From an uncultured Roseibium sp. (GTDB lineage Bacteria > Pseudomonadota > Alphaproteobacteria > Rhizobiales > Stappiaceae): a stretch of 64,000 nt of DNA. The position numbers and the translations under genes are program-made. Within the stretch, counting starts at the first letter, position 1, and every line of letters starts with the position of its first letter. Location of the stretch: the NCBI RefSeq assembly GCF_947499295.1, contig NZ_CANMNP010000003.1, positions 62,001 through 126,000 on the forward strand. Direction: 5' to 3'. Below the pieces are notes generated by a model, which was not told where the DNA came from, searched no databases, and saw only the letters and a program-made list of their open reading frames with translations. Below are positions 51,988 to 62,160 of this stretch, one piece after another.

Positions 51988-52761
51988 TCAGGCGGCAAGG
52001 TTTTCAGGCGGGTCCATCGCGCCGGTCATGATGGCAACCGCGTCCGACATGGAAAAATCGGAAGGCTTGATCACGCAGGCGCGCCGTCCGAGCCGGTGTA
52101 TGTGGATCCGGTCGGCAACCTCGAAAACATGCGGCATGTTGTGGCTGATCAGGACGATAGGCATTCCACGTGCCTTCACGTCCTTGATCAGGTCTAGAAC
52201 GCGCCGGCTTTCCTTGACGCCGAGGGCCGCCGTCGGTTCATCCATGATCACCACTTTGGAGCCGAAAGCAGCCGCACGGGCCACCGCAACGCCCTGCCGC
52301 TGTCCCCCGGACAGGGTCTCCACGGCCTGATTGATGTTCTGGATCGTCAGGAGACCGAGCTCGTTCAGCTTGTCCCGGGCGATTGCCTCCATACGTGCCC
52401 GGTCCAGCTGGCGGAGCCATTTGCCGCGAAAGCCCGGTTTCCTGAGTTCACGGCCCATGAACATGTTGTCGGTAATCGACAGAGCAGGCGACATGGCGAG
52501 CGTCTGATAGACAGTTTCAATACCGGCCTCCCGGGCGTCGATCGGTGAGTTGAATTGAACAGTCTTACCATCCAGCAGAACGTCGCCTTCATCTGGAAGC
52601 ACCGCCCCGCTGAGGGCTTTGATCAAGGTGGACTTTCCAGCGCCGTTGTCACCGATGACGGCCAGGATTTCACCTGGGTAAAGCTCGAAATCGGCATGGT
52701 CCATGGCCACCACACGGCCATAGCGCTTGACCAGATTGCGCGCTTGCAGAACAGGTTCCAT
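51988..52761 (-). CDS. frcA: Fructose ABC transporter ATP-binding protein
   Basis: 257 residues from ATG 52761, whose A is the last base of the frcC stop (TGATG). Walker A GDNGAGKS, signature LSGGQRQGVAVARA, Walker B VVIMDEPTAAL, His switch ISHN. A single ATPase domain of the sugar CUT2-type systems (FrcA), unlike the doubled RbsA kind. Coupled to the permease and followed by frk. Confidence 0.92.
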   Translation of the reverse strand: MEPVLQARNLVKRYGRVVAMDHADFELYPGEILAVIGDNGAGKSTLIKALSGAVLPDEGDVLLDGKTVQFNSPIDAREAGIETVYQTLAMSPALSITDNMFMGRELRKPGFRGKWLRQLDRARMEAIARDKLNELGLLTIQNINQAVETLSGGQRQGVAVARAAAFGSKVVIMDEPTAALGVKESRRVLDLIKDVKARGMPIVLISHNMPHVFEVADRIHIHRLGRRACVIKPSDFSMSDAVAIMTGAMDPPENLAA

Positions 52762-53867
52762 CAGACCGACACCTTTCTGATCCACTGATCAACTGCGACC
52801 GCTGCAATGATGAGCAGGCCAATGAGCAGGTAAGTCCATTGTGCGTCCGCGCCCAGCAGGCGCAGACCAAGGGTGAAGACACCGACGATAAGAGCTCCGA
52901 AGAGCGTGCCGACAATGGAACCGCGTCCGCCGAAGAGCGAGATGCCTCCAATCACCACAGCTGTGATGGATTCGATATTGGCAAGCTGGCCGGTGGTCGG
53001 AGAGACGGAACCTATCCTTCCGATCATGGCCCACCCTGCGAAGGCGCAGATAAGCCCGGAAAGCATGTACACCGAAATCAGCACCTTCTTGACCTGCACT
53101 CCGGAGAGTTGTGCGGCTTCCGGATCATCTCCGACTGCATAGACATGCCGCCCCCAGGCGGTTTGCCGTAAAACGTAAGCGAGGACGAAAACAAGCAGCA
53201 CCAAGAAGATGACGCCGTAGGTGAAAATTGCACCGCCGATATTCACCTTGGTCCCAAAGATCTGAAGAAGAGGCGCGGCCTTTGCAATTTCCTGAGACCG
53301 AATGGTCTCGTTTGCGGAGTAGAGGAAGTTGGTGGCCAGAACGATTTGCCACATGCCGAGCGTAACGATGAAGGGCGGCAGTTTCACGACGGCGACAAGA
53401 AAACCGTTGATGTAGCCGCAAAGCGTACCGCAGATAAGACCGCACACGACGGCGACTTCCACAGGCAGTCCGTAGCGGAATGTGAATTGCCCCATGACGA
53501 CGGATGACAACACCATGATAGCACCGACGGAAAGATCGATGCCGGCTGTCAGGATCACGATGCTTTGCGCCGCAGCCACAATGCCGACGATCTGAACCTG
53601 TTGCAGGATCAGGGTCAGGGCGAATGGCGAGAAGAATTTCGACCCCAGCAGAAGCCCGAACACGATGATGGAAAGCACCAGCACGATGAGCGGAACCAGT
53701 GCGGGGGTCTGGTGGAGCGCGTGCTGGATCTTTTGTCCAAATCCGCGGTGTTGGTCGTCGAATGAGGCGACTGCTTGCGGACTGGACGCGGTAGCGGCTT
53801 CGTAATTGTCCGCTTTTTTGTCGTCAGTCTCAGTGTCTGAGGTCATGCCCGTTTGTTCCTCTGTCAC
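52761..53867 (-). CDS. frcC: Fructose ABC transporter permease
   Basis: 368 residues. RbsC-type membrane protein with about ten segments and the family stretches QSIVILTAGIDLSVGAIMVL, PPFIVTLGMWQI, RQTAWGRHVYAVGDDPEAAQ and ESITAVVIGGISLFGGRGSI. The first 45 residues are polar and acidic, a cytoplasmic tail found in FrcC relatives. An intrinsic terminator separates it from frcB, so it depends on read-through. Confidence 0.92.
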   Translation of the reverse strand: MTEEQTGMTSDTETDDKKADNYEAATASSPQAVASFDDQHRGFGQKIQHALHQTPALVPLIVLVLSIIVFGLLLGSKFFSPFALTLILQQVQIVGIVAAAQSIVILTAGIDLSVGAIMVLSSVVMGQFTFRYGLPVEVAVVCGLICGTLCGYINGFLVAVVKLPPFIVTLGMWQIVLATNFLYSANETIRSQEIAKAAPLLQIFGTKVNIGGAIFTYGVIFLVLLVFVLAYVLRQTAWGRHVYAVGDDPEAAQLSGVQVKKVLISVYMLSGLICAFAGWAMIGRIGSVSPTTGQLANIESITAVVIGGISLFGGRGSIVGTLFGALIVGVFTLGLRLLGADAQWTYLLIGLLIIAAVAVDQWIRKVSV

Positions 53868-53873
53868 AAAAAA

Positions 53874-53901
53874 GAAGGGGCAAGGCTGCCCATGCCCCTT
53901 C
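53874..53901 (-). terminator. Intrinsic terminator between frcB and frcC
   Basis: GAAGGGGCA (53874-53882) and TGCCCCTTC (53893-53901) form a perfect 9-pair stem with a 10-base loop. On the minus strand it is followed by the T run TTTTTTGTG, 21 bases after the frcB stop. It should end most transcripts after frcB and let fewer reach frcC, giving excess binding protein. Confidence 0.8.
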
Positions 53902-53921
53902 CGAATTCGTGTCTTGAGACC

Positions 53922-54938
53922 TTAGCCCCAGCAGAGCTCAGTGCCCTTGGTAGTGTCGATCGACTCAACACCATCTGCCGGTTTGTCAGTGACAAGGGCA
54001 ACGCCGGTGTCGAAGAAGTCCTTGCCCGGGGTCGGCTCAGGTTTCGCACCGCTGTCGGCCCAGGTCTTGATGGCCTCAATACCAAGCGAGGCCATCAGCA
54101 GCGGGTATTGCTGGGACGTCGCACCGATAACGCCTTCCTTGACGTTCTGAACGCCCGGGCACCCGCCATCGACGGAAACGATCAAGACGTCATTCTCGCG
54201 CCCGATGGCCTTCAGGGCTTCATATGCACCAGCGGCTGCAGGCTCGTTGATCGTGTAGACAACGTTGATCATCGGGTCCTTCGCGAGAAGGTTTTCCATG
54301 GCCTTGCGACCGCCTTCCTCGTTACCCGCGGTCACGTCATTGCCAACGATGCGCGGGTCTGTCTCGTCGCCCCACTTGTTCGGATCGCCAAGATCGATGC
54401 CGAAACCCTGCAGGAAGCCCTGGTCACGCAGCACGCCGACGGTCGGCTGGCTGATGCCAAGATCGAGCATGCCGATCTTGGCATTGGCTGCATCGTCGCC
54501 CAAAGCGGCAGCAGCCCATTTCCCGATCAGCTCACCGGCAAGGAAGTTGTCGGTCGCAAAAGTCGCGTCCGCCGCGTCGATCGGAGACAGAGGCGTGTCG
54601 AGAGCAATCACCAATAGACCGTTGTCGCGAGCCTGCTGGACGGCCGGCACAATGGAAGATGTGTCTGAGGCGGTCAAGAGAATGCCTTTTGCGCCATCTG
54701 CGATACAGGTTTCAATGGCGGCAACCTGGGTCTCGTGGTCACCGTCAACCTTGCCGGCGAAGGACTTGAGTTCGATGCCAAGCTCTTCCGCCTTAGCTGT
54801 CGCGCCTTCCTTCATTTTCACGAAAAACGGGTTGGTATCAGTCTTTGTGATCAGGCAGGCTGTGATGTCTGCGGCGACTGCCGGTGTGGCAGCCATGGCG
54901 GCGAGAACGGAACCTGTAGCAAGTAGTTTGCGGATCAT
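53922..54938 (-). CDS. frcB: Fructose ABC transporter substrate-binding protein
   Basis: 338 residues with a Sec signal (cleavage near AVAADI). Peripla_BP_4 type: [80 protein letters not shown] and [16 protein letters not shown]. This matches FrcB-like fructose (and ribose/mannose) binders. First transporter gene after the ROK regulator; the gap is only 23 bases. Confidence 0.92.
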   Translation of the reverse strand: MIRKLLATGSVLAAMAATPAVAADITACLITKTDTNPFFVKMKEGATAKAEELGIELKSFAGKVDGDHETQVAAIETCIADGAKGILLTASDTSSIVPAVQQARDNGLLVIALDTPLSPIDAADATFATDNFLAGELIGKWAAAALGDDAANAKIGMLDLGISQPTVGVLRDQGFLQGFGIDLGDPNKWGDETDPRIVGNDVTAGNEEGGRKAMENLLAKDPMINVVYTINEPAAAGAYEALKAIGRENDVLIVSVDGGCPGVQNVKEGVIGATSQQYPLLMASLGIEAIKTWADSGAKPEPTPGKDFFDTGVALVTDKPADGVESIDTTKGTELCWG

Positions 54939-54961
54939 TTGGTTTTCCTCCCTGGCCTATT

Positions 54962-56326
54962 TCATGTCGGACGATTGGGTGTGGCCAGATGTGACCCCAA
55001 CCGTGCTGCCCTTGCCGGAAAACTGGCTCTTTCTTCCGAGCTGCCACTTCCAGCGGGTCCGGTGTCTTTCCCGCCGGTCAGGATCGTTGCCCTTGGCGAG
55101 AAATTAAAGAATTGCGGCAAACTGGCGGCGCCGATAGCGCCTGCGTCATGCCTGAAACTACCGATCAAAATTTGTGGTGACTGCCGTTTTTCCGGAGCTG
55201 CGTCTTCGACGGCCTTTTGCAGTGCTTCCTGGAACATTTCGGGGAATGGTCCACCCAGATCACCGTCGATCACGACCAGCGGCGCGTCGAGAAGGGCATA
55301 GGCTGAACGCAGAGCCAGCGCGAGTGCCGAGACGCAATCCGCCATCCATTCCTGGAATTTGATGTCATTGTCGGTCACTGCCGCCTGCAGATCCGATCTG
55401 TTCAGACTGGCAAAGTCGCCTGGAGACATGTGGCGGGCAAAAGCGACAAGAGACGCCCGCGTCAACAAGAGATCCCACTCCGTCCGTGACTTTGGCGCCG
55501 TATCCAGCGTGCTTGGAGGAACCGGCATCATGGCAACATCGCCGGCATTGCCGGAAACTCCGCGGACTACGTCACCTTTCAGGATCAGTCCTCCACCGAT
55601 TGCAGGGCCCAGGAACATGTAGAGAAAATCGTCGTTCTGGCGGCCGACACCATAAAAGAGTTCCGCAACCGCAGCGGCAGTGCCGTCGTTTTCGCTGAAA
55701 ACGGGCATGTTCGAAACCTCTTCAAGCGCTTCGGCGAGATCGAATGCTTCCCATTTCTTGAAGTCGGCTTCCGGCAACCCAAGCTCATGAAGCCAAGCGC
55801 CGAGATTGAAAGGCTGAGCAAGTCCAATACCCGTAATGCGAGCTTGCTCCTCTTCACTGAGCTGCGCTTTCAGGCTTTTCAGGTCCTCAGTCAGGATCTG
55901 GACTGTGACCTCGGGGGAGGGCAGGATCCTGTCGTGAACACGGCGATCGATGATTTCGCCAGCGAAATCCATCAAAACGGTTTCCATATTGGTTCTGTCC
56001 AGGCGGACACCGAAGGAATACGCTCCACCCGAAGCCAGGCGCAGAATGGTTGCCGGTTGTCCACGGCTGCCGTCATGACGCTTGCCGGCTTCGATGATCA
56101 AGCCTTCTTCGATCAGGTTCTGGATGATAGCGCCAATGGCTGCGTTGGTCAGCTGAACGGCCCTTGCCAGCTCGGCTTTCGAAGCCTCTCCGGCACGACG
56201 CAGGATCTGCAACACGATACGCTCGTTGTATCTGCGCAATTGTGCGGAATTGGAACCACGGCCACTTTTGCGGGTGTCCACCACCTTCCTCGCTCCTCCT
56301 CCGGCCACCTTCTGCGGGTGGTTCAT
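54962..56326 (-). CDS. frcR: ROK-family transcriptional regulator of the frc genes
   Basis: 454 residues. N-terminal winged helix (RYNERIVLQILRRAGEASKA, ELARAVQLTNAAIGAIIQNL) joined to a ROK sugar-kinase-like domain (FSENDGTAAAVAELFYGVGR, MFLGPAIGGGLILKGDVVRG, SGNAGDVAMMPV). The CxCGxxGC zinc motif of many ROK repressors is not visible. The position directly upstream of frcB suggests control by fructose. The last 40 residues are an Ala/Gly/Ser-rich tail longer than usual. Confidence 0.88.
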   Translation of the reverse strand: MNHPQKVAGGGARKVVDTRKSGRGSNSAQLRRYNERIVLQILRRAGEASKAELARAVQLTNAAIGAIIQNLIEEGLIIEAGKRHDGSRGQPATILRLASGGAYSFGVRLDRTNMETVLMDFAGEIIDRRVHDRILPSPEVTVQILTEDLKSLKAQLSEEEQARITGIGLAQPFNLGAWLHELGLPEADFKKWEAFDLAEALEEVSNMPVFSENDGTAAAVAELFYGVGRQNDDFLYMFLGPAIGGGLILKGDVVRGVSGNAGDVAMMPVPPSTLDTAPKSRTEWDLLLTRASLVAFARHMSPGDFASLNRSDLQAAVTDNDIKFQEWMADCVSALALALRSAYALLDAPLVVIDGDLGGPFPEMFQEALQKAVEDAAPEKRQSPQILIGSFRHDAGAIGAASLPQFFNFSPRATILTGGKDTGPAGSGSSEERASFPARAARLGSHLATPNRPT

Positions 56327-56351
56327 AATAATTTATTTTGATGAAATTATT
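56327..56351. promoter_or_regulatory. Inverted repeat at the ROK gene start, likely operator
   Basis: AATAATTT (56327-56334) and AAATTATT (56344-56351) with a 9-base spacer, directly adjoining the ROK start codon. AT-rich arms with such spacing are like NagC/Mlc-type ROK sites, so autoregulation of frcR and control of frc genes is plausible. Confidence 0.55.
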
Positions 56352-56633
56352 TGTCTGAACGACCTTCCTGTCAATTGGAATTCTCTGCTGCAACGCATGT
56401 GTTTTGTGTTGTGCTGCGGTAACCGACTGTCACGCATGAAGAATGTTCACCTGAAGGAATGATAGGCCAAGGTGACTTTAGGTTACTTTTTTGGGTTCCG
56501 CCTCTCAGTGGATAATATTTGACGATTTAAATAGGGTCTCGGCCAATTTCCGGGGCAGGGCAGAAACGAAGCCATTGTTGCGTCCCGCAAGTTGCGTATT
56601 GTCGGAAAACGATAAGAATCGGAGAAATGACCA
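56327..56633. other. Divergent gap between frcR and ade
   Basis: 307 bases holding the promoters of two divergent genes and the ROK inverted repeat. A possible start region for ade is the AT-rich stretch 56470-56530. No gene or RNA recognised. Confidence 0.4.
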
Positions 56634-58355
56634 ATGCCGGTAACCCACGATGAAGCCTTCCTTGCGCGAGCGATTGCAGCAGGTGCAGGAGACGAGCCAG
56701 CTGATCTGGTTGTGAAAGACTGCACTCTTTTCAGTGTCATCGACGGCAGCAGCGTGAAGACCGATATCGCGATCGTTGGTGACCGAATTGTCGGCACACA
56801 CGGGAGCTACTCCGGCAAGGCGACTGTGGACGGGCAGGGGCTGACCGCGGTGCCTGGTTTCATCGACACACACCTTCATGTCGAAAGCTCTCTGGTCACG
56901 CCATTTGAATTCGATCGCTGTGTGCTTCCGCACGGTGTGACGACGGCAATTTGTGACCCGCATGAGATTGCCAATGTGCTCGGTATTGAGGGCATTCGAT
57001 ACTTTCTGGACAGTTCCCTCCAGACCGTTATGGATCTCAAGGTCAACCTGTCTTCTTGCGTCCCGGCAACCGCGTTTGAAACCGCAGGGGCGAAACTGGA
57101 AATCGAAGACCTGATGCCGTTCAAAGACCATCCGAGTGTCATTGGCCTCGCTGAATTCATGAACTTTCCGGGCGTGCTGGGCAGAGATCCCAACGTCCTG
57201 GCAAAACTTGCGGCATTCCAGGATGGACACATAGACGGCCATGCACCTTTGGTCGCCGGTTATGCTCTCAATGGATATCTGGCGGCCGGAATTCGGACGG
57301 ATCATGAGGCCACGACGGCTGAAGAAGCGCTTGAGAAGCTCGCCAAGGGCATGACGATACTGATCCGGGAAGGGTCGGTCTCCAAGGACCTTGAAGCGCT
57401 GGCACCCATCCTGACCTCAGATGTTTCTGCCTTTGTCGCGCTTTGCACCGATGATCGAAACCCGTTGGATATTGCGGAAGAGGGCCATCTGGACAGCATG
57501 ATCCGGCGTCTGATCGCGAAAGGTATCCGGCCGGTGGATGTTTACCGGGCAGCAAGCTGGTCGGCAGCCAATGCTTTTGGCCTCAAGGACCGGGGAGTAA
57601 TCGCACCTGGGAAGCGGGCGGACATTGCGCTCTTGAGCAATTTTGAAGACTGCCGGGTGGCCCAGGTAATCAGCAGCGGCACTACCGTCGGGAATGACAG
57701 TTTTGAGAAAAGGACCATCGTGCCGCCGGTCGGACTCGACAGTGTCAGGGTTTCACCGGTCGATGCAGCAAAGTTCGACATTCCCGCCCGAAACAGCGAG
57801 GCTGATGTCATTGGCGTGGTGCCTGGAAAGATCATCACCGAACATCTGAAACGGACCCTGCCGGTTACCGGTGGCAAGACACTTGCTGACCTCAATCAGG
57901 ACGTGCTCAAGGTCGCCGTTGTTGAGCGCCACAAAGGAACCGGCAATATCGGTCTCGGCTTCGTCAACGGGTTCGGGATGAAACAGGGCGCCATTGCTTC
58001 TTCTGTTGGGCACGACAGCCACAACATCTGTGTCGTAGGTGCTGACGAACAGGCGATGGCGCATGCGGTCAACAGAGTGATCGTCATGAAGGGCGGATTT
58101 GCTGTTGCGGACCGCGAGGGTGTGAAGGCAGAGCTTGCCCTGCCGCTGGCGGGATTGATGAGCCTGGAGCCCTTTGAGACTGTCCGCGGGGATCTGGAAA
58201 TTTTGCGCGCGGCGGCCAAAGACCTCGGATGCACACTTGAAGAGCCCTTTCTCCAAGTCGCTTTTCTGCCTTTGCCTGTCATTCCGCACCTCAAGATCAC
58301 GGATTTTGGCATATTTGACGTCAACAAATTCGAGTTGGTTGATCAGGGGGCATGA
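56634..58355 (+). CDS. ade: Adenine deaminase
   Basis: 573 residues, the usual length of bacterial Ade. Deaminates adenine to hypoxanthine. Amidohydrolase marks: [20 protein letters not shown] with the first metal His pair, [54 protein letters not shown] and [14 protein letters not shown]. The C-terminal half has [35 protein letters not shown]. No purine genes lie beside it. Confidence 0.93.
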   Translation: MPVTHDEAFLARAIAAGAGDEPADLVVKDCTLFSVIDGSSVKTDIAIVGDRIVGTHGSYSGKATVDGQGLTAVPGFIDTHLHVESSLVTPFEFDRCVLPHGVTTAICDPHEIANVLGIEGIRYFLDSSLQTVMDLKVNLSSCVPATAFETAGAKLEIEDLMPFKDHPSVIGLAEFMNFPGVLGRDPNVLAKLAAFQDGHIDGHAPLVAGYALNGYLAAGIRTDHEATTAEEALEKLAKGMTILIREGSVSKDLEALAPILTSDVSAFVALCTDDRNPLDIAEEGHLDSMIRRLIAKGIRPVDVYRAASWSAANAFGLKDRGVIAPGKRADIALLSNFEDCRVAQVISSGTTVGNDSFEKRTIVPPVGLDSVRVSPVDAAKFDIPARNSEADVIGVVPGKIITEHLKRTLPVTGGKTLADLNQDVLKVAVVERHKGTGNIGLGFVNGFGMKQGAIASSVGHDSHNICVVGADEQAMAHAVNRVIVMKGGFAVADREGVKAELALPLAGLMSLEPFETVRGDLEILRAAAKDLGCTLEEPFLQVAFLPLPVIPHLKITDFGIFDVNKFELVDQGA

Positions 58356-58365
58356 CGAGAACCAG

Positions 58366-58908
58366 TCAGTAGCGACGAAGCCTCTTTCTAAGGCGTGCCC
58401 ATTTTAGCAAAGGACGGACCGCGAGGACGGCTATGATCAAGCCTGCAAACAGAGACCAGAGCAAAGCTTTCCCATCGACCGCAATCTTGTCCATGTTGCG
58501 GTAGGTATAGGTGATCTGCGGGTTGAATGGCAGATAGGTTACCAGCAGCTCGCCGGTGTGCTCACGGTGTATGTCCTGAGGTTTCATTGTGAAGCTGAAG
58601 ACCTGAGTTGTAGAGTTCGCAAGTTCAGCTTCGACGACAACAGTAGCACTGTCCCACGGGCCGGTGTGGGCCTTACCATTTTCGGCGCTCTGTTCTGATT
58701 GGGCAGTCGAATCTTCGATTTTCCCGGTATCTTCTGAGATACTCAAGATGGTTCCTGAAACGGTTTCCCCAAAGCCGTCCAGCACCCAATATTTCAATCC
58801 GGTATGAAAATGAACGAGGATCGAAATCAGGACGGCAGCTGCTGCAATGGAAAGGATGGCCAAATGCTGGGCATATCTGTCTTCGGCAGCTTCTTTTGGA
58901 TTGAACAT
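58366..58908 (-). CDS. DUF3592-like membrane protein
   Basis: 180 residues from ATG 58908; a start 30 bases upstream is possible. Membrane segments at about 16-34 and 153-172 flank a periplasmic beta domain (VSGTILSISEDTGKIEDS, DSATVVVEAELANSTTQVFS, GELLVTYLPFNPQ), the plan of DUF3592 proteins. Function unknown. Convergent with ade and divergent from the AAA ATPase gene. Confidence 0.6.
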   Translation of the reverse strand: MFNPKEAAEDRYAQHLAILSIAAAAVLISILVHFHTGLKYWVLDGFGETVSGTILSISEDTGKIEDSTAQSEQSAENGKAHTGPWDSATVVVEAELANSTTQVFSFTMKPQDIHREHTGELLVTYLPFNPQITYTYRNMDKIAVDGKALLWSLFAGLIIAVLAVRPLLKWARLRKRLRRY

Positions 58909-58990
58909 GGTTTCGAGTTTCTGATTTTGTCTTCGCAACGGGAATACACTTTATAGTAGTAGATATTCACATAGCAGGATCTTGGTGCCA

Positions 58991-60148
58991 ATGATTCTCA
59001 CACTGGCGGTCTCCGGATATCGCTCCCTGCGGGACATTGTTCTGCCGCTGGATCAGATCACGCTGATCACCGGCCCGAACGGCAGCGGGAAATCCAGCTT
59101 GTATCGTTCCATCCGGTTGTTGGCAGAAGTCGCCCAGGGCCAGGCAATTGCCTCGCTTGCTGCCGAGGGCGGCTTGAACTCGACACTTTGGGCAGGCCCG
59201 GAAGCATTTTCGCGTGCGATGAAACGGGGAGAAGCCCCTGTTCAGGGGACCGTCCGCAAGAATGTGGTTAGTCTGAAGCTCGGATTTGCCGATGAAGACT
59301 ATGGCTATGCGATTGATCTTGGATTGCCTGCGGACGCGGGCAGGTCGCTGTTTTCGATGGATCCTGAAATAAAGGCAGAAGCCCTGTGGGCCGGCGAGGC
59401 GTTGTCCCGTTCCAATGAAATTGCGGGGCGAAACGGACCGACAGCGCGTGTTTTGAATGCTCAAGGACAAAGGGTTCCGGTTTTTCAGAACCTTGCCCGT
59501 TTCGACAGCATGATGACCCATGCCGCTGACCCCAAGGATGGGCTTGAATTGCTGGTAATGCGTGAACGCATGCGGGCCTGGCGGTTCTACGATCACTTGC
59601 GCACCGACCGCGAAGCACCTGCAAGATTTCCAAGGATCGGCACCAGGACACCAGTGCTCAGCGCGGACGGATCTGATCTTGCTGCAGCCTTGCAGACTGT
59701 CCAGGAAATTGGCGATGAACGTGAACTCGCGGATGCGATAGACGATGCGTTTCCTGGAGCTTCTGTAGAGGTCGCCGTCAATGATGGATACTTTGAGCTG
59801 CTTATGCAGCAAAAAGGCCTGCTAAGGCCGCTGAAATCGAGTGAATTGTCGGACGGGACGCTGCGTTATTTGTTGTTGACCGCCGCTCTCCTGTCACCTC
59901 GACCAGCGCCTTTGATTGTGCTGAACGAGCCGGAGACAAGTCTCCATCCTGCGCTCCTGGAACCACTGGGCAGGCTGGTTGCCAGGGCTGCAGAAAAAAC
60001 CCAGGTTATCGTGGTGTCGCATGCAGCCGAACTTGTTGACACCCTTGCATCTCAACGAGGGTGTCTTCGTTATGAATTGCGCAAGGAACTGGGTGAGACG
60101 GTTGTGGACGAGGTGGACACACCCAAATGGAATTGGCCAAAGAGATAA
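58991..60148 (+). CDS. Stand-alone AAA ATPase (RecF/SMC-like AAA_21)
   Basis: 385 residues from ATG 58991. Walker A ITGPNGSGKSS near residues 26-36; FKNFRSL-like start (LAVSGYRSLRDIVLPLDQIT); signature LKSSELSDGTLRYLLLTAAL; Walker B PLIVLNEPETSLHPALLEPL; and VVVSHAAEL. This is the layout of OLD/ABC-type ATPases used in repair and defence systems, but no nuclease or partner gene adjoins it. Possible roles are DNA-end processing or an orphan defence component; both are guesses. Confidence 0.83.
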   Translation: MILTLAVSGYRSLRDIVLPLDQITLITGPNGSGKSSLYRSIRLLAEVAQGQAIASLAAEGGLNSTLWAGPEAFSRAMKRGEAPVQGTVRKNVVSLKLGFADEDYGYAIDLGLPADAGRSLFSMDPEIKAEALWAGEALSRSNEIAGRNGPTARVLNAQGQRVPVFQNLARFDSMMTHAADPKDGLELLVMRERMRAWRFYDHLRTDREAPARFPRIGTRTPVLSADGSDLAAALQTVQEIGDERELADAIDDAFPGASVEVAVNDGYFELLMQQKGLLRPLKSSELSDGTLRYLLLTAALLSPRPAPLIVLNEPETSLHPALLEPLGRLVARAAEKTQVIVVSHAAELVDTLASQRGCLRYELRKELGETVVDEVDTPKWNWPKR

Positions 60149-60452
60149 TGGTCCATGATTTGATGATTGTGAATTAAGTTTTTGAATTTCTTTTACTATT
60201 GCCATATTTGGGGGGCGCATTACCTAAGACTAATGCCTCGTGCCTGCGAAAAAAATGAAAGGGTGTCGTTACGTCGCGAGTTGACGTGAACGGAAGGTTG
60301 CGTCATGTCAGAAGAGCCCCTTAGAGGCGGCGCTGAGCTGACTGACGGAGCTGAATGGGAAAAGAGATCTTCGCGAGAGCCCTGCTTTCATGAAGGTTTT
60401 GGGAAACGGCCTGGATGTACAGCAGCGCGACAAGAATGCGTTGGAGAACGTT
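60149..60452. other. Gap before the acyl-CoA ligase gene
   Basis: 304 bases. AT-rich from 60170 to 60215. Near 60270-60298 TTACGTCGCGAG is followed by TTGACGTGAACGGAA, two ACGT-containing elements that might be a fatty-acid regulator site; the match is too weak to name. An in-frame ATG at 60390 could extend the ligase by 21 residues. Confidence 0.35.
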
Positions 60453-62123
60453 ATGACGACTGCGGAGGAGTGGAACGAGGCGTTTACGCCCCGTCCGGTA
60501 CACGAATATCTTGAAACCACAGTTGCCGAATTCGGGTCTCGGCCAGCTGCCGATTTCATGGGCAAGGTCTGGACCTATGCCGAGCTGGGCGAGCTTGTCG
60601 ACGAAACCGCCGCGGGCCTTCAGGCCATGGGCGTCGGTCCTGGTGTGCATGTTGGGCTGTGCCTTCCAAATACGCCGTTCTATACAGTTTTCTATTTTGC
60701 GATCATGAAGATCGGTGCAACGGTCGCCAACTTCAATCCACTCTATGTGGAGCGTGAAATCGCTTTCCAGGCCCGCGATGCGGATGTACGCATCATGGTG
60801 ACGATGGATCTGAAAATCATCTACGACAAGGTGGAGGATGTCCGGAAGGAGAAGATCCTCGACAAGATTATCGTTTGCCCGATGTCCTTTTGCCTGCCGA
60901 CGGTCAAGAAGGTGCTTTTCAGCCTTTTCAAACGCAGGGAATTGGCTGACATCCCGAATGATGAGGCGCATATCCGCTTTGAGGATCTGCTTGCAAAGGG
61001 ACAAAAGCCGAAACCCGTCAATATCGATCCGGCAGAGGCCATCGCTGTCCTTCAATATACCGGTGGCACGACAGGTGTGCCAAAGGGCGCGATGCTGACG
61101 CACAAGAACCTGTCTGCAAATATCGAACAGATGCGATGCGTCTTTGAAAAGGCGCGGGCAGGTGAAGAGAAGATGCTTTGCGTTCTTCCCTTCTTTCACG
61201 TGTTCGCCATGACGGTTGCGCAAAATCTGTCGATCATTCTCGGTGCCGAAATGGTGCTTCAGCCAAGGTTTGAGCTGAAGTCGCTTCTGAAGGCGATTAA
61301 GCGCAAGAAAGTGACGCTCTTCCCGGGAGTTCCAACGATCTATACGGCGATCAACAATTCGCCTCTCACCGAAAATTATGACCTCTCCAGTATTAATCTG
61401 TGCCTTTCCGGCGGTGCACCGCTTCCGGTCGAGGTGAAGGAAAGTTTTGAAAAACTGACCGGATGCATCCTGGTAGAGGGTTACGGGCTTACAGAGAGCT
61501 CACCTGTTGCTGCCGTCAATCCACTGGATGAGAACAGGCGCGCAGGCTCCATAGGGCGCCTGGTGCCTGGTACCTCGTCCAGGTTCGTCAGCATTGAAGA
61601 CCGCCAGACCGAGGTTGCTGAAGGCGAGAAAGGCGAATTGCTCCTTCACGGTCCCCAGGTGATGAAGGGTTACTGGAAGCGTCAGGACGCCACCGACGAA
61701 GCCATCACGCCGGAAGGGTATCTTCATACCGGCGACGTCGGATATCAGGACGAGGACGGCTTTATTTATCTTGTTGATCGGATCAAGGACCTGATCCTGT
61801 GTTCCGGTTACAATGTCTATCCCCGTGTCATCGAGGAAGCGATCTACCAGCATGAAGCGGTAGACGAGACCATCGTCATCGCGATCCCCGATGAGTATCG
61901 CGGCCAGTCGCCGAAGGCTTTCATCAAACTGAAGGATGGCTTCTCATTGAGCGCGGAAGACGTCAAAACCTTCCTCAAGGATCATCTTTCTTCTATCGAA
62001 ATGCCAAGGGAATTCGAGTTCCGGGATGAATTGCCGAAAACCATGGTGGGCAAATTGTCGAAGAAGGAGCTGGTTGAAGAAGAGGCTCGGAAACGCTCTG
62101 ACACACAGGCAAAAAGCGCCTGA
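60453..62123 (+). CDS. fadD: Long-chain fatty acid-CoA ligase
   Basis: 556 residues from ATG 60453 (TTGGAGAACG SD); ATG 60390 is the longer choice. ANL superfamily: the AMP-binding P-loop is QYTGGTTGVPKGAMLTHKNL; further motifs are EGYGLTESSPVAAVNP, YLHTGDVGYQDEDGFIYLVD and the C-terminal RIKDLILCSGYNVYP with the catalytic Lys in MVGKLSKKEL. Activates fatty acids with ATP and CoA for beta-oxidation at the inner membrane. Confidence 0.92.
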   Translation: MTTAEEWNEAFTPRPVHEYLETTVAEFGSRPAADFMGKVWTYAELGELVDETAAGLQAMGVGPGVHVGLCLPNTPFYTVFYFAIMKIGATVANFNPLYVEREIAFQARDADVRIMVTMDLKIIYDKVEDVRKEKILDKIIVCPMSFCLPTVKKVLFSLFKRRELADIPNDEAHIRFEDLLAKGQKPKPVNIDPAEAIAVLQYTGGTTGVPKGAMLTHKNLSANIEQMRCVFEKARAGEEKMLCVLPFFHVFAMTVAQNLSIILGAEMVLQPRFELKSLLKAIKRKKVTLFPGVPTIYTAINNSPLTENYDLSSINLCLSGGAPLPVEVKESFEKLTGCILVEGYGLTESSPVAAVNPLDENRRAGSIGRLVPGTSSRFVSIEDRQTEVAEGEKGELLLHGPQVMKGYWKRQDATDEAITPEGYLHTGDVGYQDEDGFIYLVDRIKDLILCSGYNVYPRVIEEAIYQHEAVDETIVIAIPDEYRGQSPKAFIKLKDGFSLSAEDVKTFLKDHLSSIEMPREFEFRDELPKTMVGKLSKKELVEEEARKRSDTQAKSA

Positions 62124-62160
62124 CGTCAGAGCGCTGTGACTCTTTGTTCAAGTTGTGGTT

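Noticed and set aside
60305..60514. 69-codon plus frame before the acyl-CoA ligase
   Set aside because: Overlaps the ligase start in another frame and has unlikely Gly/Arg/Glu-rich composition.
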